Below, piece by piece: positions 36,113 through 47,178 of a stretch of DNA of 64,000 nucleotides. The notes beneath the pieces were generated by a model. It did no database searches. It was given only the letters and a program-made list of their open reading frames with translations, and was not told the origin of the DNA. Source of the DNA: Paenibacillus sp. N3.4. GTDB lineage: Bacteria; Bacillota; Bacilli; Paenibacillales; NBRC-103111. The position numbers and the translations under genes were made by a program. The stretch lies in contig NZ_VRTT01000021.1 in NCBI RefSeq assembly GCF_008017805.1, positions 40,910-104,909 on the forward strand, read 5' to 3'. Numbering within the stretch: the first letter of the stretch is position 1; each line of letters opens with the position of its first letter.

Positions 36113-37048
36113 CTACGAATTTCGCTGTTTTTCTGCTAATTCATCTATTTTTCGCAAACGATGATTGACTCCGGATTTGCTTACACTACCCTTTAGCATA
36201 TCGCCAACTTCTTTGAGATTCAAATCTGGGTGCTGAAGTCTAATTTCGGCAACCTCTCGCAGCTTCTCAGGTAAGCTTTCAAGCCCTACTTCCCTTTGAA
36301 GCAACCGAATATTTTCGATCTGTCTTAAGGATGCCCCAATCGTTTTGTTCAAGTTCGCCGTTTCACAATTGACAATGCGATTGACTGAGTTCCGCATATC
36401 TTTCATAATCCGCACATCTTCAAAACGCAATAAGGCTTGATGCGCGCCGATGATGCTCAGAAACTCAATAATCTTCTCGCCTTCCTTCATGTATAAGACG
36501 AACCCTTTCTTGCGTTCAATAAATCGGGCATTCAAATCAAACTTATTAGCAAGCTGCGCTAACGCCTTACAATGTTCTTCATAAATTGAAGCAATCTCCA
36601 AATGATAGGAAGAACCTTCCGGGTTATTCACAGAACCTCCAGCCATAAATGCACCGCGCAAGTATGCTCGTTTGCAGCAGTTTCCCCGAATAATCTCCTT
36701 ATTAATCCCCGTGGTGAAAATAAAACCCTCGGATACAATCTTCAGATCACTCAGCAATTCCTGCACCTGACCTGGAACTCTAACAATGTATACATTGTTT
36801 TTCTTCAACCGCATCTTCTTCCGAACGAGAAGCTCGGTGTGGATGCGGTACGTCTTTTTGAGGAGGGAGTAAATTCTCCTTGCAATGGCGGCATTTTCGG
36901 TAGAAATATCAAGAACGACACGTTGTTGGCTAGAGAGCTGAACCGTTCCATTCATTCGAATTAAAGCGGATAGTTCGGCTTTTTCACAACATGCTTCCGA
37001 TTCGGTAATTAAAGTTAATTCTTTTTTGGTTGTTGCCGCAAAGGACAA
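36113..37048 (-). CDS. whiA: DNA-binding protein WhiA (YvcL)
   Basis: The 311-residue protein has an N-terminal LAGLIDADG-like part ([19 protein letters not shown]) and a C-terminal HTH ([26 protein letters not shown]). It is a conserved Gram-positive protein linked to sporulation in Streptomyces and cell division in Bacillus. The TTG at 37048 ([11 protein letters not shown]) is chosen because GAGGTGAG lies just before; the GTG listed earlier lies within that site. It is cotranscribed with yvcK, whose end is 5 bp upstream. Confidence 0.95.
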   Translation of the reverse strand: MSFAATTKKELTLITESEACCEKAELSALIRMNGTVQLSSQQRVVLDISTENAAIARRIYSLLKKTYRIHTELLVRKKMRLKKNNVYIVRVPGQVQELLSDLKIVSEGFIFTTGINKEIIRGNCCKRAYLRGAFMAGGSVNNPEGSSYHLEIASIYEEHCKALAQLANKFDLNARFIERKKGFVLYMKEGEKIIEFLSIIGAHQALLRFEDVRIMKDMRNSVNRIVNCETANLNKTIGASLRQIENIRLLQREVGLESLPEKLREVAEIRLQHPDLNLKEVGDMLKGSVSKSGVNHRLRKIDELAEKQRNS

Positions 37049-37053
37049 GGGTC

Positions 37054-38037
37054 TCACCTCTTCCTTAACATCCAGCTTTCGACAAGCTGATAAATATGAT
37101 CACTCAATTTCTCGGCGTCATGACGAAGATAGGTACGGAAAAGCACAAGTCGATCAGCAATAACTTGGTACCCTCGCTTCGTCACCTCATCAAGATCCAA
37201 GTGAACCGCTTTTGAACCTTTTTCAGCATACTTGGCCTGAACTTGAGGAGGGATTTCACCGTTGTTCACAATAACATAATCAAATAAATGCTGCCCAAGA
37301 TGATCATGAACGGCATCCAAGTGATCGCTCACCGAATAGTCATCCGTTTCTCCTGGCTGTGTCATCACGTTGCAGATAAATAGCTTTACTGCTTCTGACT
37401 TCATGATTTCTTCGGCAATACCAGGGACAAGCAGATTAGGCAGCAGACTCGTGTACAGGCTTCCTGGACCGCACAGTATAGCATCTGCTTCTCGAATCGC
37501 TTGTACGGCCTCCGCAAGCGGTGTTACGTTAGCTGGTTCAATAAACACTCGCTTGATGCGGCCATCCGCTTTTGGAATTTTGGATTCTCCTACAACTAAA
37601 GTTCCGTCTTCCATGACCGCTTTCAAAACGATAGCCTGATTGGATGCCGGCAATACACGGCCTCTAACAGCGAAGACACGATTCATCTCTTGTACGGCAG
37701 TGACGAAGTCGCCTGTAATATCGGTAAGAGCAGCTAAGATTAGATTTCCCAGACTGTGTCCGGCTAAACCTGTTCCTACCTGAAACCTGTATTGCAGCAT
37801 AAGGGAAAGCAGAGGCTCCACATCCGCTAACGCTGTTAGTACATTGCGAATATCTCCTGGCGGAGGCATTTGCATTTCACTTCTTAGTATGCCCGAACTA
37901 CCGCCATCATCCGCAACTGTTACGATCGCTGTAATATCCACCGGCTTTTCTTTCAAGCCTCTCAACATGACAGATAAACCTGTTCCACCGCCGATAACGA
38001 CTATTTTGGGAGTGCGCTGAATATCCACACGTTCCAT
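37054..38037 (-). CDS. yvcK: YvcK/GlmR-family gluconeogenesis factor
   Basis: The 327-residue protein has the CofD-like nucleotide-sugar motifs [29 protein letters not shown] and [17 protein letters not shown]. In B. subtilis it is needed on gluconeogenic carbon and binds UDP-GlcNAc to help GlmS. It lies between rapZ and whiA. Confidence 0.95.
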   Translation of the reverse strand: MERVDIQRTPKIVVIGGGTGLSVMLRGLKEKPVDITAIVTVADDGGSSGILRSEMQMPPPGDIRNVLTALADVEPLLSLMLQYRFQVGTGLAGHSLGNLILAALTDITGDFVTAVQEMNRVFAVRGRVLPASNQAIVLKAVMEDGTLVVGESKIPKADGRIKRVFIEPANVTPLAEAVQAIREADAILCGPGSLYTSLLPNLLVPGIAEEIMKSEAVKLFICNVMTQPGETDDYSVSDHLDAVHDHLGQHLFDYVIVNNGEIPPQVQAKYAEKGSKAVHLDLDEVTKRGYQVIADRLVLFRTYLRHDAEKLSDHIYQLVESWMLRKR

Positions 38038-38068
38038 ATTTCTTTCACCCTCTTACTCATATGATCGC

Positions 38069-38956
38069 TTATCCGCGATCCCGTTCGGCATCTCGATGAC
38101 TCACTCGTACAACTTCGGTTTCGCTGTTACCCATCGCTTTCCCAAGATATTCAGTAATTGCAACGGATCTATGCTTGCCTCCTGTGCAGCCTATACCGAC
38201 AACAACCTGACTTTTGCCTTCTTTCTTATATTGAGGCATTAAGAAATTCAGCATATCAAGCAGCTTGGTAAGGAATTCCTGGGTCTCGGTCCACTTCATT
38301 ACATAATCGTAAACATCCGGATCCTGACCTGTCTGCGGGCGTAGTTGATCGATATAATGTGGATTGGGCAAGAAACGAACGTCGAAGATGAGATCGGCAT
38401 CAATGGGAATTCCGTACTTAAATCCAAAAGAGATTACATTTATAGATATGCGGTTCGTTTCCAAATTGGTAAACCGAGAAATAATTCTTTCTTTCAACTG
38501 CACAGGCTTAAGTGTACTCGTGTCAATGACTTGAGTAGCTAAGCCCTTCAACTCTTCCAGCAGCTTACGTTCAAGAGCAATACCTTCCAGCGGCGCTCCA
38601 TTAGGAGCTAACGGGTGCCGGCGGCGGCTTTCTTTGTATCGCTGTACAAGCGTGGCATCTGTAGAGTCCAGAAATAAAATTTCATAGGTCAGTGTGTAAT
38701 TTTCTTGAAAATAACGAAGCGACTCCTGAAGTGCAGTGAAAAACTCACGCCCCCGCAAATCAATTACCAGTGCGACTTTACCGATTTTCCCCATCGACTG
38801 TTCGATTAATTCAGCAAATTTAGGAATAAGTACAGGAGGTAGATTATCGACGCAAAAGAATCCAAGATCTTCTAGACTCTGTACCGCGATCGTTTTTCCA
38901 GCACCGGACATTCCTGTAATTATGACCAGTTTCGCTAAAGGGTGGATTTCTTCCAT
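38069..38956 (-). CDS. rapZ: RNase adapter RapZ/YvcJ, P-loop NTPase
   Basis: The 295-residue protein has a Walker A motif GMSGAGKT, the second nucleotide site [20 protein letters not shown] and the C-terminal [17 protein letters not shown]. In E. coli RapZ steers RNase E to the GlmZ sRNA; in B. subtilis YvcJ is linked to competence. It starts the rapZ-yvcK-whiA-HPr unit. Confidence 0.95.
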   Translation of the reverse strand: MEEIHPLAKLVIITGMSGAGKTIAVQSLEDLGFFCVDNLPPVLIPKFAELIEQSMGKIGKVALVIDLRGREFFTALQESLRYFQENYTLTYEILFLDSTDATLVQRYKESRRRHPLAPNGAPLEGIALERKLLEELKGLATQVIDTSTLKPVQLKERIISRFTNLETNRISINVISFGFKYGIPIDADLIFDVRFLPNPHYIDQLRPQTGQDPDVYDYVMKWTETQEFLTKLLDMLNFLMPQYKKEGKSQVVVGIGCTGGKHRSVAITEYLGKAMGNSETEVVRVSHRDAERDRG

Positions 38957-39031
38957 GAAATGACACCTTCCTTTGGAGTGCTTTCGCAGACTGTCTCCGA
39001 AGAGCTAATCTCACGAACCCTTACTAGTAGT

Positions 39032-39979
39032 TTATCTTAAATTAAGCCCGGCAGCTCCGACGACACCTGCATCATTACCAAGTGTTGCAGCGACGATTTC
39101 AACACCTTCTGCTGCTGTTTCCGGTGTGTATTTCTTAAATGTTTCACGGATAGGATTGAACAAGATCTCTCCGGCTTTGGAAACTCCGCCACCAATGATG
39201 AATCTTTTGGGATTAATGACAACAGCCATAGCCGCCATTGAGCGTCCCAGATAATAGGCAGCACGATTCACGATACGAAGCGATACTTCATCTCCGGACT
39301 TCGCCTCATCAAACACATGTTTCGCCTCAATTTTCTCATGTAGGGCAAGAGAAGTACGCTCGCCGCGTTCAACCGCCTCTTTCGCCATGCGAACAATTCC
39401 TGTTGCAGACGATACTGTTTCCAGACACCCCATTTGCCCACATCCGCATTGCACCGCTTCAATGTCAGGAACGATAGACATATGTCCTAGCTCTCCAGCC
39501 ATCCCTGCGGAACCTTGATAGATTTTGCCGTTAATAATAATTCCACCGCCAACACCTGTACCTAAGGTGTAACAAACGACATTCGGAATGCCTGCTCCGG
39601 CGCCAGCCCATGCTTCGCCCAAAGCGGCAACATTTGCATCGTTATCAATCTTTACCGTTTTGCCAAGCAAACCTTCGAGTGTCTTTTTCGCTGGGACGTC
39701 GTGCCATTGCAGATTAGGAGAAAATTTCACGAAGCCTTCTGGAATGTCCATGAATCCCGCAAGACCTGCGCCAATACCTGCGACTTGTTCCCACTCATAC
39801 GGAGATTCTTCGACGATCTGGCGTACATATTGAGCTATACGTTCAAGAACCGATTGCGCGCCATTTTCGGCACTCGTAGGTCCTTCCAGCGTATGCAGCA
39901 GTGCTCCCTGCTCATCGCAGATTCCGACCTTAATATTCGTACCACCTAAATCTACGCCGATATAAATCTGATTTGACAT
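39032..39979 (-). CDS. glcK: ROK-family glucokinase
   Basis: The 315-residue kinase has the ATP motif GVDLGGTNIKVGI, the sugar site DNDANVAALGEAWAG, ExGH (GELGHMS) and the ROK zinc cluster CGCGQMGCLE. It phosphorylates glucose released inside the cell, for instance by the sugar importer products. The start at 39979 follows GAGGTGA; a TTG six bases earlier lies too close. Confidence 0.93.
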   Translation of the reverse strand: MSNQIYIGVDLGGTNIKVGICDEQGALLHTLEGPTSAENGAQSVLERIAQYVRQIVEESPYEWEQVAGIGAGLAGFMDIPEGFVKFSPNLQWHDVPAKKTLEGLLGKTVKIDNDANVAALGEAWAGAGAGIPNVVCYTLGTGVGGGIIINGKIYQGSAGMAGELGHMSIVPDIEAVQCGCGQMGCLETVSSATGIVRMAKEAVERGERTSLALHEKIEAKHVFDEAKSGDEVSLRIVNRAAYYLGRSMAAMAVVINPKRFIIGGGVSKAGEILFNPIRETFKKYTPETAAEGVEIVAATLGNDAGVVGAAGLNLR

Positions 39980-40095
39980 TTGCAAAGGTCACCTCTATGA
40001 ATAATCATAAAATTTTTCGGGCAAAAGCTCCTGTTCCAACTATAAGACAAGCCTGTATACAGGTCAAGAAATTCAGCGAACACTCCGGACAATGA

Positions 40096-40128
40096 GAAAA
40101 CGTGGAAAGCATCGCCTTCCACGTTTTC
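40096..40128 (-). terminator. Terminator of trxB
   Basis: GAAAACGTGGAA/TTCCACGTTTTC, 12 perfect pairs. The T run on the minus strand is short (TTTTCTC). Confidence 0.65.
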
Positions 40129-40147
40129 GGTAACAATTCCAGACCGC

Positions 40148-41095
40148 TTACAGCGATTGACTCCAATCGTGCACGATGTTACCTTCTAAAAACTTTTCAG
40201 CTTCCAAAGCCGCCGCACATCCACTGCCTGCAGCTGTGATGGCTTGACGATATTTGGTATCCTGTACGTCACCGCAAGCAAAGACGCCTGGGATGTTTGT
40301 TTCCGTCGTTCCTGGTTTAACCACAATGTAACCATGATCATCCGTGTCAATTTGACCACCAAGGAATTTCGTGTTCGGCGTATGTCCGATCGCTACGAAA
40401 ATACCATCGGTTTCGATAACCTCATCTTCACCTGTTACATTATTTTTCACTTTCAGACCCGTAACGCCTTTTTCTCCGGCAACGACCTCAAGTGGTGTAT
40501 TATTCAACGACCATTTTACTTTCTCATTCCCGCGCGCGCGATCTTGCATGATTTTGGAGGCACGCAGCTCATCGCGGCGATGTACAAGACGAACTTCCGA
40601 AGCGAAGCGTGTAAGGAAGTTCGCTTCTTCCATAGCGGAGTCACCACCGCCAACGACGATGATCTTTTTGCCGCGGAAGAAGAATCCGTCACACGTTGCG
40701 CATGTACTTACGCCGCGCCCGATATTTTCTCTCTCGTTGACAATACCAAGTAATCTGGCAGATGCGCCTGTGGAGATAATTAAAGTTTCGGTCTCAATTT
40801 CGCCTAGACCTTCCACTAGCAGCTTGAACGGACGATTCGTCAGCTCAACAGAATTCACCCAACCGGTTTTGAATTCGGCTCCGAAACGTTCTGCTTGCTT
40901 ACGCATGTTTTCCATCAATTCAGGGCCCATAATTCCTTCAGGGAAACCCGGAAAATTCTCTACTTCGGTAGTGGTCGTCAACTGACCACCTGGCTCCGGT
41001 CCTTCAATAACGAGTGGGCTAAGATTGGCGCGAGCTAGATAAATGGCTGCTGTTAGACCGGATGGTCCTGTTCCTACAACGACTGATTTGTACAT
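40148..41095 (-). CDS. trxB: Thioredoxin reductase
   Basis: The 315-residue flavoprotein has the FAD motif GTGPSGLTAAIYLARA, the redox pair CATC in STCATCDG, the NADPH motif VGGGDSAMEEA and the C-terminal FAD motif FACGDVQD. It reduces thioredoxin with NADPH. AGGAGGG precedes the ATG, and just upstream lies a palindrome shared with hprK. Confidence 0.97.
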   Translation of the reverse strand: MYKSVVVGTGPSGLTAAIYLARANLSPLVIEGPEPGGQLTTTTEVENFPGFPEGIMGPELMENMRKQAERFGAEFKTGWVNSVELTNRPFKLLVEGLGEIETETLIISTGASARLLGIVNERENIGRGVSTCATCDGFFFRGKKIIVVGGGDSAMEEANFLTRFASEVRLVHRRDELRASKIMQDRARGNEKVKWSLNNTPLEVVAGEKGVTGLKVKNNVTGEDEVIETDGIFVAIGHTPNTKFLGGQIDTDDHGYIVVKPGTTETNIPGVFACGDVQDTKYRQAITAAGSGCAAALEAEKFLEGNIVHDWSQSL

Positions 41096-41113
41096 ATGGT
41101 TTCCCTCCTAAGT

Positions 41114-41132
41114 GTTTTGCTTTAGCAAAACG
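41114..41132 (-). repeat. Palindromic leader element before trxB
   Basis: CGTTTTGC-TAAA-GCAAAAC on the minus strand lies about 5 nt before the ribosome binding site of trxB. A near-copy lies in the same place before hprK (54935-54954). Confidence 0.6.
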
Positions 41133-41233
41133 ATCTACGTAAGCATACGCTTTACGTTTCTGAAGCAGTCATAACTGCTGCTTCATTTATGAATGAAAGC
41201 TGGCCCTTTGTCATGAAAACAAAAGCCCAACCA

Positions 41234-42970
41234 TCAAATGCTCGTAAATTTATTGAAAATGGCTTCCATTTTCTCGCGCAGGCCACAAGTATCATCAATC
41301 AACTTCACATTGCGACTAACCGTCGAGACGGTTACACCATAACGTGTCGATACTTCTTGATAGGATATAGCTCGGCGATGCATCTTGGCAATGAGATACT
41401 CCAGCGCGGCAGCCCATCCTGCGGATTTATGAATCTTAGGTACAGCAGGGTAAACTTTTGTCAGAAATTCCACCCAAAGAATCTCTAGATCATACTGTTG
41501 CACCATATCGTAACGCTTGTGCATATGGGACAGTGCGGTTTCCATCACACTTTGCCATTTGGCATCCCAAACAGGCAAATGCGGTGAATAAGGGGAAGCC
41601 TCTACCCTAATTTCTTCATTCTCAAGAAATGCGGGAAGAGATTCACGGACTCCCATGCTTCGAAGCACAAAAATAGCGACCTTCTTCAGATAATCGTCTT
41701 CGCCGCGATCAAGAATAAAGTCCTGCAACGCGTCTCTCACTTCATTATCGGCAATTAATCCAAACGCTTGAATCACTTGCAGCTTCGTCTCGATATCCCC
41801 ATGGCGTAAAGCCCAGAAAAAAGAAGAGCGAACTAGCGGGTCTTTCTTCAACTGCTCAGGAATGCCTTGTGTGGATTTCTCCAACACCTTGAACTGCTCC
41901 TCAAAAGGGAGATGATAGTGGTAGCTCCAGGTTAACGGGGTATCACTCTTCTCACGAACACGCAGCTGCTCCAAATAAAACTTGGAGATCTCCGCACCAG
42001 GATCCAGCTTCTGCACTTGCTTCCAGTAACGGAATGCTTCTGCGAACCGACCGATATGGCAAGCAGCAATAGCCGCATAGTGATACAAACAAGGATCGTT
42101 CGTCCCTTCACCCGCCTTAAGCAGACGTTTGAACAAGTGGTATGCTTTCTCATGCTCCGATAATATGCCCATTGTCGTTGCCAACTTGAACACATGATCC
42201 TGCTGATAGGGATACGTCTTGCAGAGCAGAGAAGTCAGCTCCGCCAATTCCTGCTTATTTCCGAAATGCTGGTGGAAAATAGCCATATTACATAGCGCAT
42301 GCAAATTACCTGCCTCGATCTCAAGGACGCCACGAATCGTTTCCATCGCCTTCTCGAATTGACCCATATAATAATAAGCCAGAGCCAAATTGTTGCGAGC
42401 GGCCGTAAACTCAGGTTGATTGTTCACCAATTTTTCAAGCTGTCTGACAGCTTCAGCAAATTTGCCTTCCTCGAGAAGCGCACGCGCTTTATCATGCTCG
42501 AAGAGCCCTTCTCGACTCTTAATGCTCGTGAGAGGGGCGGGACGTTCAAGCTCGTAGCTCAGCATATCCATCATTTCTTCGGATTCTTCCATGAATTGGC
42601 CCGTAGGGTCATTCTCCAAATACCGAACCAAGGACTGTTCTGCTTGCTCGAAATTATCCATATTTGCATAATTGTTAGCCATATAAAAATGACATTCCGT
42701 CATTTCGGGATCGATATCATCAAGGATATGCTGTAATATTTGGTTCGACTCATCATAATTGCCCATTTCGGAGAGAACCCCCGCGAGGTTGCAGTGATTC
42801 ACAGGATTATCCTGCTCGTACTCCGCAGCCCGCCGGAAATATTTCAATGCCTTATCATAATGAAACCGATCCAATGATTGAACCGCTCTCTCGAAAAAGA
42901 AGGCGGCATCCATGTTAATCGAAATGACTTTAGGTTTTGGTGCTTCGGACACACGCTTAATCTTTCCCAT
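41234..42970 (-). CDS. Tetratricopeptide repeat protein (YvcD-like)
   Basis: The 578-residue protein has many TPR units in the N-terminal ~350 residues (for example FHYDKALKYFRRAAEYEQDN, QFEKAMETIRGVLEIEAGN). The C-terminal part ends in an HTH-like segment (SYQEVSTRYGVTVSTVSRNV). It has no signal peptide and is predicted cytosolic. TPR proteins act as scaffolds; the partner is unknown. The position between prs and trxB resembles B. subtilis yvcD near trxB. Confidence 0.82.
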   Translation of the reverse strand: MGKIKRVSEAPKPKVISINMDAAFFFERAVQSLDRFHYDKALKYFRRAAEYEQDNPVNHCNLAGVLSEMGNYDESNQILQHILDDIDPEMTECHFYMANNYANMDNFEQAEQSLVRYLENDPTGQFMEESEEMMDMLSYELERPAPLTSIKSREGLFEHDKARALLEEGKFAEAVRQLEKLVNNQPEFTAARNNLALAYYYMGQFEKAMETIRGVLEIEAGNLHALCNMAIFHQHFGNKQELAELTSLLCKTYPYQQDHVFKLATTMGILSEHEKAYHLFKRLLKAGEGTNDPCLYHYAAIAACHIGRFAEAFRYWKQVQKLDPGAEISKFYLEQLRVREKSDTPLTWSYHYHLPFEEQFKVLEKSTQGIPEQLKKDPLVRSSFFWALRHGDIETKLQVIQAFGLIADNEVRDALQDFILDRGEDDYLKKVAIFVLRSMGVRESLPAFLENEEIRVEASPYSPHLPVWDAKWQSVMETALSHMHKRYDMVQQYDLEILWVEFLTKVYPAVPKIHKSAGWAAALEYLIAKMHRRAISYQEVSTRYGVTVSTVSRNVKLIDDTCGLREKMEAIFNKFTSI

Positions 42971-43060
42971 AGCAAGACACCTCCGGCAATTTGATTACCA
43001 TCAAATTATACCATAGATCGCTCGGAAGCCAAAAACATTATCCGAAGGTTATTGTTTCCT

Positions 43061-44011
43061 TTAAACGCCACCGTACTTAAATAGGGAAGATAAAGAGCCA
43101 CCCTCATTAATAATTCGAATCGCATCTGATAAAAGCGGAGCTACAGAAAGCACACGGAATTTGTCAGAATGGTCTTCAGGAATCGCAATTGAGTCCGTAA
43201 TAATAACTTCCTTGATATTCGGATGAACCAGTCGTTGAAGAGCCGGGCCCGAGAACACAGGATGTGTTGCACAAATATAAACGTCATGCGCTCCTCGTTC
43301 CTTCAGACCTTCCACGACATTAACGATTGTCGTTCCCGTATCAATTAAGTCCTCGATAATAATCGGCGTCCGTCCAGCCACATCGCCAATCACGTGAGTA
43401 ATCACCGATTCGTTGTGCGCGGGACGCTTTTTGATCATCATGGCAAATGGCGCATCGAGGATGTTAGCCATTTTCTCCGCAGTTGTTGCACGACCTGCAT
43501 CCGGTGATACGATAATCGGATCAGGCAGGTTTTTCTTTTTGATGCAGTCACTGATGACGTCAAGAGCCGTCAGATGATCCACAGGAATATTGAAGAAGCC
43601 TTGGATCGCAGGCGCATGCAGGTCAATCGTTACGACACGAGTTGCACCTGCTGCACTAACCAAGTCAGCTACTAATTTAGCAGAAATCGGCTCACGCGGA
43701 GCAGCTTTACGTTCTTGACGGGAGTAACCATAGTAAGGGATGACAAGGTTGATCGTTTTTGCAGAAGCTCTTTTCGCCGCATCCATCATGACCAAAAGTT
43801 CCATCATATGCTCATTAATCGGATGGGAGAATGTTTGTACCAGGAATACGTCACAGTTACGAATCGTTTCTTCGTAGAGACAGTAAATTTCTCCGCTTTT
43901 GAAACGGGATAATTTGATTTTTCCAAGCGGCTGGCCGAGCTCTTTACAAATTCGTTCCGCAAGCTTCGGATTCGAAGATCCGGAAAAAATTTTAACATTG
44001 TCGTTATACAT
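43061..44011 (-). CDS. prs: Ribose-phosphate pyrophosphokinase
   Basis: The 316-residue enzyme has FSGSSNPKLAERIC, the flexible catalytic loop YYGYSRQERK and the PRPP-binding motif IIIEDLIDTGTT. It makes PRPP from ribose 5-phosphate and ATP. PRPP is the substrate of HisG encoded upstream in the his operon. It lacks part of the usual class I N-terminal pattern, so a second prs at the glmU locus is likely elsewhere. Confidence 0.93.
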   Translation of the reverse strand: MYNDNVKIFSGSSNPKLAERICKELGQPLGKIKLSRFKSGEIYCLYEETIRNCDVFLVQTFSHPINEHMMELLVMMDAAKRASAKTINLVIPYYGYSRQERKAAPREPISAKLVADLVSAAGATRVVTIDLHAPAIQGFFNIPVDHLTALDVISDCIKKKNLPDPIIVSPDAGRATTAEKMANILDAPFAMMIKKRPAHNESVITHVIGDVAGRTPIIIEDLIDTGTTIVNVVEGLKERGAHDVYICATHPVFSGPALQRLVHPNIKEVIITDSIAIPEDHSDKFRVLSVAPLLSDAIRIINEGGSLSSLFKYGGV

Positions 44012-44086
44012 GGTTAATGGTTACCTCCGAAGGTTCATTAAATAGATTATACATGCCCTACTCATTATACATGATACTTGTCGAAT

Positions 44087-44892
44087 TTAAAAAGTCACAA
44101 GTTGTCGATTTCTTGCAGAAAATGTGGCTATTTCGTTAAATCCAATCAATTTTAAAAGATCTATTGCCTGGTCCAAATATTGGGACAACCGTTCTGGTTG
44201 ATGAGCATCGGAACCGACCGTCAGCGGAATTCCCACCTTATGGCAATATTCAAGCATACGACGACTTGGAAACATCTCTTTGCATGGCATGCGCAGGCCC
44301 GAAGCATTCAGTTCGATGGCAAGACCTGCCTCTTTCACTGTATCTAATGCAGCCTTTTCTAGCTCCCATGGATCGCGATCGGTGTATAACCAAACCGCTT
44401 AATAACATCTATATGACCTATATAATCATAAAATCCTGTTCTTACGGCTTTCTTCACTGCCTCGTAGTATTGGGAATAAACCTCATAAATATCCTTGCCT
44501 TCCCAACCCGCCACTTGCCTGAAATCAGAGATATCCCACTCACCCAGAAAGTGTACCGATCCGATGACGTAGTCCCAAGGGTAAGCCTGAATGATCTTCT
44601 CGATCTCCGCTTCATACCCTTCGATATAATCACCTTCAAGACCAACTCGGATATCGATTTGATCTTTGTACTTTTCTTTCAGATAAAGACATTCTTCCAC
44701 ATAGCGAGGCAATTCTTCCATCGGCATGGCCATCTCCGGCCAATACGTCTGCGGATTCACATGCAAAAGCGGCATATGATCTGATAGCCCCAATTGCGTG
44801 AGCCCGATCTCGATGCCGCGTTGTACATATGCCTCCAGTTCCCCGGAGGCGTGACCGCAGCGCACATGATGTGTATGATAATCAATCAACAT
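44087..44892 (-). pseudogene. hisJ: Histidinol-phosphatase, PHP family, frameshifted
   Basis: The N-terminal part (44359-44892) has the PHP motifs DYHTHHVRCGHA and GLSDHMPL, and GSVHFLG and GHIDVIKRFG. The C-terminal part (44087-44338) has IELNASGLR and VGSDAHQPE. They join if one base is added near 44381 (GYTP to DRDPWELEKAA). The whole protein is about 268 residues, normal for HisJ. It removes phosphate from histidinol phosphate. It follows hisI directly, so the his operon carries its phosphatase. A sequencing error is a strong alternative. Confidence 0.85.
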
Positions 44893-44917
44893 CGTGGTTT
44901 CACTCCAGGTCGCTTAT

Positions 44918-45580
44918 TTATTTTTTAACGTGTCGGTTAGCTAACTCTTTCATAATATCATCTAAAGGCAGTTTATTGTTACGCAATAGCACCATTAAGT
45001 GAAAAATAAGATCGCTTGCTTCGTAACGAAGCTCGTCATTATCTTGATTCTTCGCAGCAATGATCACTTCAGCTGTTTCTTCACCGACTTTTTTGAGGAT
45101 CTTATCGACACCTTTTTCGAAAAGGTAAGTCGTATAAGCACCTTCCGGACGTTCGGCATCGCGCGAAGCAATAACGGCCTCGAGCTCTCCAAGGATAGCG
45201 AAGCGATCGCCAGATGAAGCAGCAGGCGCTTCTTCCTTTACAGAACCTTCAGCTTGAAGCGGAATGCTCGTTGTGAAGCAAGTGTAAGTTCCCGTATGGC
45301 AAGCAGGACCTACCTGCTCAACAAGAACGAGCAAGGTATCCGCATCACAGTCATAACGAAGAGCTTTCACCTTTTGCGTATGTCCCGAAGTTGCGCCCTT
45401 GTTCCAAAGCTCTTGACGGGAACGGCTCCAGAACCAGGTATCACCGGTTTGAATCGTGCGCTCAAGGGACTCACTGTTCATATAAGCAAGCATAAGCACT
45501 TCTTTGCTAACTGCATCCTGTACCACTGCTGGTACAAGTCCTTGCGCATCATATTTAATTTGATCTACTGAAAATGTCAT
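44918..45580 (-). CDS. hisI: Bifunctional phosphoribosyl-AMP cyclohydrolase/phosphoribosyl-ATP pyrophosphatase
   Basis: The 220-residue HisIE fusion has the PRA-CH domain (about 1-115: [19 protein letters not shown], zinc/metal residues in DCDADTLL and CHTGTYTCF) and the PRA-PH domain (about 125-220: [15 protein letters not shown]). It does steps two and three of histidine synthesis. Its start overlaps the hisF stop by 4 bp. Confidence 0.96.
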   Translation of the reverse strand: MTFSVDQIKYDAQGLVPAVVQDAVSKEVLMLAYMNSESLERTIQTGDTWFWSRSRQELWNKGATSGHTQKVKALRYDCDADTLLVLVEQVGPACHTGTYTCFTTSIPLQAEGSVKEEAPAASSGDRFAILGELEAVIASRDAERPEGAYTTYLFEKGVDKILKKVGEETAEVIIAAKNQDNDELRYEASDLIFHLMVLLRNNKLPLDDIMKELANRHVKK

Positions 45581-46335
45581 CGGATTTCAACTCCTCTACC
45601 TTTAAGGTCATCTTTGACCCCTTGAATCGTTAATTCTTTATAATGAAAAATAGTCGCTGCCAGCCCTGCATCAGCTTTCCCTTCGGCAAAAACATCGTAG
45701 AAATGATCTGCTTTGCCCGCTCCGCCGGACGCAATCACAGGAATCGTCGTCAGTTCCGAAACGGCGCGCGTCAGCCCCAGATCGAATCCATCCTTCGTTC
45801 CATCGGCGTCCATACTGGTCAGCAAAATCTCGCCTGCGCCAAGCTGTTCCAAGCGTTTCACCCATTCCAGCGTTTTCATGCCAGTGGCATTCCGTCCGCC
45901 GTGAGTGAAGACTTCCCATTCGCCCCATTCACGGTTAAACTTCGCATCAATCGCCACAACGATACATTGAGAGCCGAATTTGCGTGCGCCATCGGAAACG
46001 AGCTGAGGATTGCGAACCGCTGCTGTGTTAATACCGATCTTGTCTGCGCCTGCACGAAGCAGCCGCTTCATATCGTCTACGCTTGAAATGCCTCCGCCGA
46101 CGGTAAAAGGAATTGTAATCTCTCCAGCTGTTTGTCGAACAACCTCCACCATCGTCGCCCGGCCTTCAACCGAAGCCGAGATATCGAGAAATACGAGCTC
46201 ATCCGCGCCTTCTTTATCATAGATCGCTGCCAACTCCACGGGGTCCCCCGCGTCGCGCAGGTTAACGAAATTAACGCCCTTGACTACTCTGCCATCCTTA
46301 ACGTCCAGGCAAGGAATAATTCTTTTGGCTAACAT
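45577..46335 (-). CDS. hisF: Imidazole glycerol phosphate synthase cyclase subunit
   Basis: The 252-residue TIM barrel has the catalytic Asp in [14 protein letters not shown] and Asp in [11 protein letters not shown], and phosphate sites VGGGIS and IASGGAG. It forms the synthase with HisH, using its ammonia. The start at 46335 (MLAKRIIP) is the family start; the upstream Met adds five residues. Confidence 0.96.
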   Translation of the reverse strand: MLAKRIIPCLDVKDGRVVKGVNFVNLRDAGDPVELAAIYDKEGADELVFLDISASVEGRATMVEVVRQTAGEITIPFTVGGGISSVDDMKRLLRAGADKIGINTAAVRNPQLVSDGARKFGSQCIVVAIDAKFNREWGEWEVFTHGGRNATGMKTLEWVKRLEQLGAGEILLTSMDADGTKDGFDLGLTRAVSELTTIPVIASGGAGKADHFYDVFAEGKADAGLAATIFHYKELTIQGVKDDLKGRGVEIR

Positions 46336-46419
46336 GATGGGCACCTCCATCTCGGTTATTGCAGCTTTGCCCCACTGCTTCAGGTATGACGATATATAAA
46401 TGAGTTCATCGGACTTGAG

Positions 46420-47160
46420 TTATGCCCGATTTTGAAATTTTTCTATGGCATCTTCCAGGTCAATACTGCCTGTATAGAGCGCTTTGCCCACTATAGCTCC
46501 ACCTACACCGCTATCCGCTTGCGCAGCAAGACCAACGAGATCCTCCATCTTGCTTACACCACCGGAAGCGATAACCGTTTGTCCGGACACTTTAGCTAAA
46601 TGTGCAATCGCCTCTGTGTTCGGGCCTTCCATCATACCATCGCGGGATATATCCGTGAAAATGAATGTTTTCGCCCCGTGCGCCGCTAGCTCCACAGCCA
46701 GATCCTCAGCCTTTACTTGCGATGTTTCCAGCCAACCGCGTGTCGCTACGTAGCCATCACGGGCATCGATGCCGATCGCGATTTTCTCGCCGTGTTTAGC
46801 CAGCAGATTATAGACAAACTCTCGGTTTTCGATCGCAGCTGTGCCGATGATAACGCGTGAAACCCCTAAAGCTAACAAATGATCCACGTCTTGTTCTGTA
46901 CGCAGGCCACCGCCAATTTGAACAGGCACTTTCACAGATTGGGCAATTTCACCAATCAGCTTATCATTAACAGGGTGTCCGGCTTTGGCCCCGTCTAAAT
47001 CAACAAGGTGAATCCAGGATGCCCCTTGTGCTTCCCATGCTAAGGCAACCTCTAAAGGACTTGTGCTGTAGACCGTCTCTTGACTGTAATCGCCTTGGAT
47101 AAGACGAACACATTTTCCATCCCGGATATCAATAGCCGGATAAATGATAAATGAAGACAT
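46420..47160 (-). CDS. hisA: Phosphoribosylformimino-5-aminoimidazole carboxamide ribotide isomerase
   Basis: The 246-residue TIM barrel has the catalytic Asp in [14 protein letters not shown] and Asp in [14 protein letters not shown], with phosphate sites IGGGLR and IASGGVS. It isomerises ProFAR to PRFAR, the substrate of HisHF. Confidence 0.96.
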   Translation of the reverse strand: MSSFIIYPAIDIRDGKCVRLIQGDYSQETVYSTSPLEVALAWEAQGASWIHLVDLDGAKAGHPVNDKLIGEIAQSVKVPVQIGGGLRTEQDVDHLLALGVSRVIIGTAAIENREFVYNLLAKHGEKIAIGIDARDGYVATRGWLETSQVKAEDLAVELAAHGAKTFIFTDISRDGMMEGPNTEAIAHLAKVSGQTVIASGGVSKMEDLVGLAAQADSGVGGAIVGKALYTGSIDLEDAIEKFQNRA

Positions 47161-47178
47161 AATTCCCGTTTCGCTCCC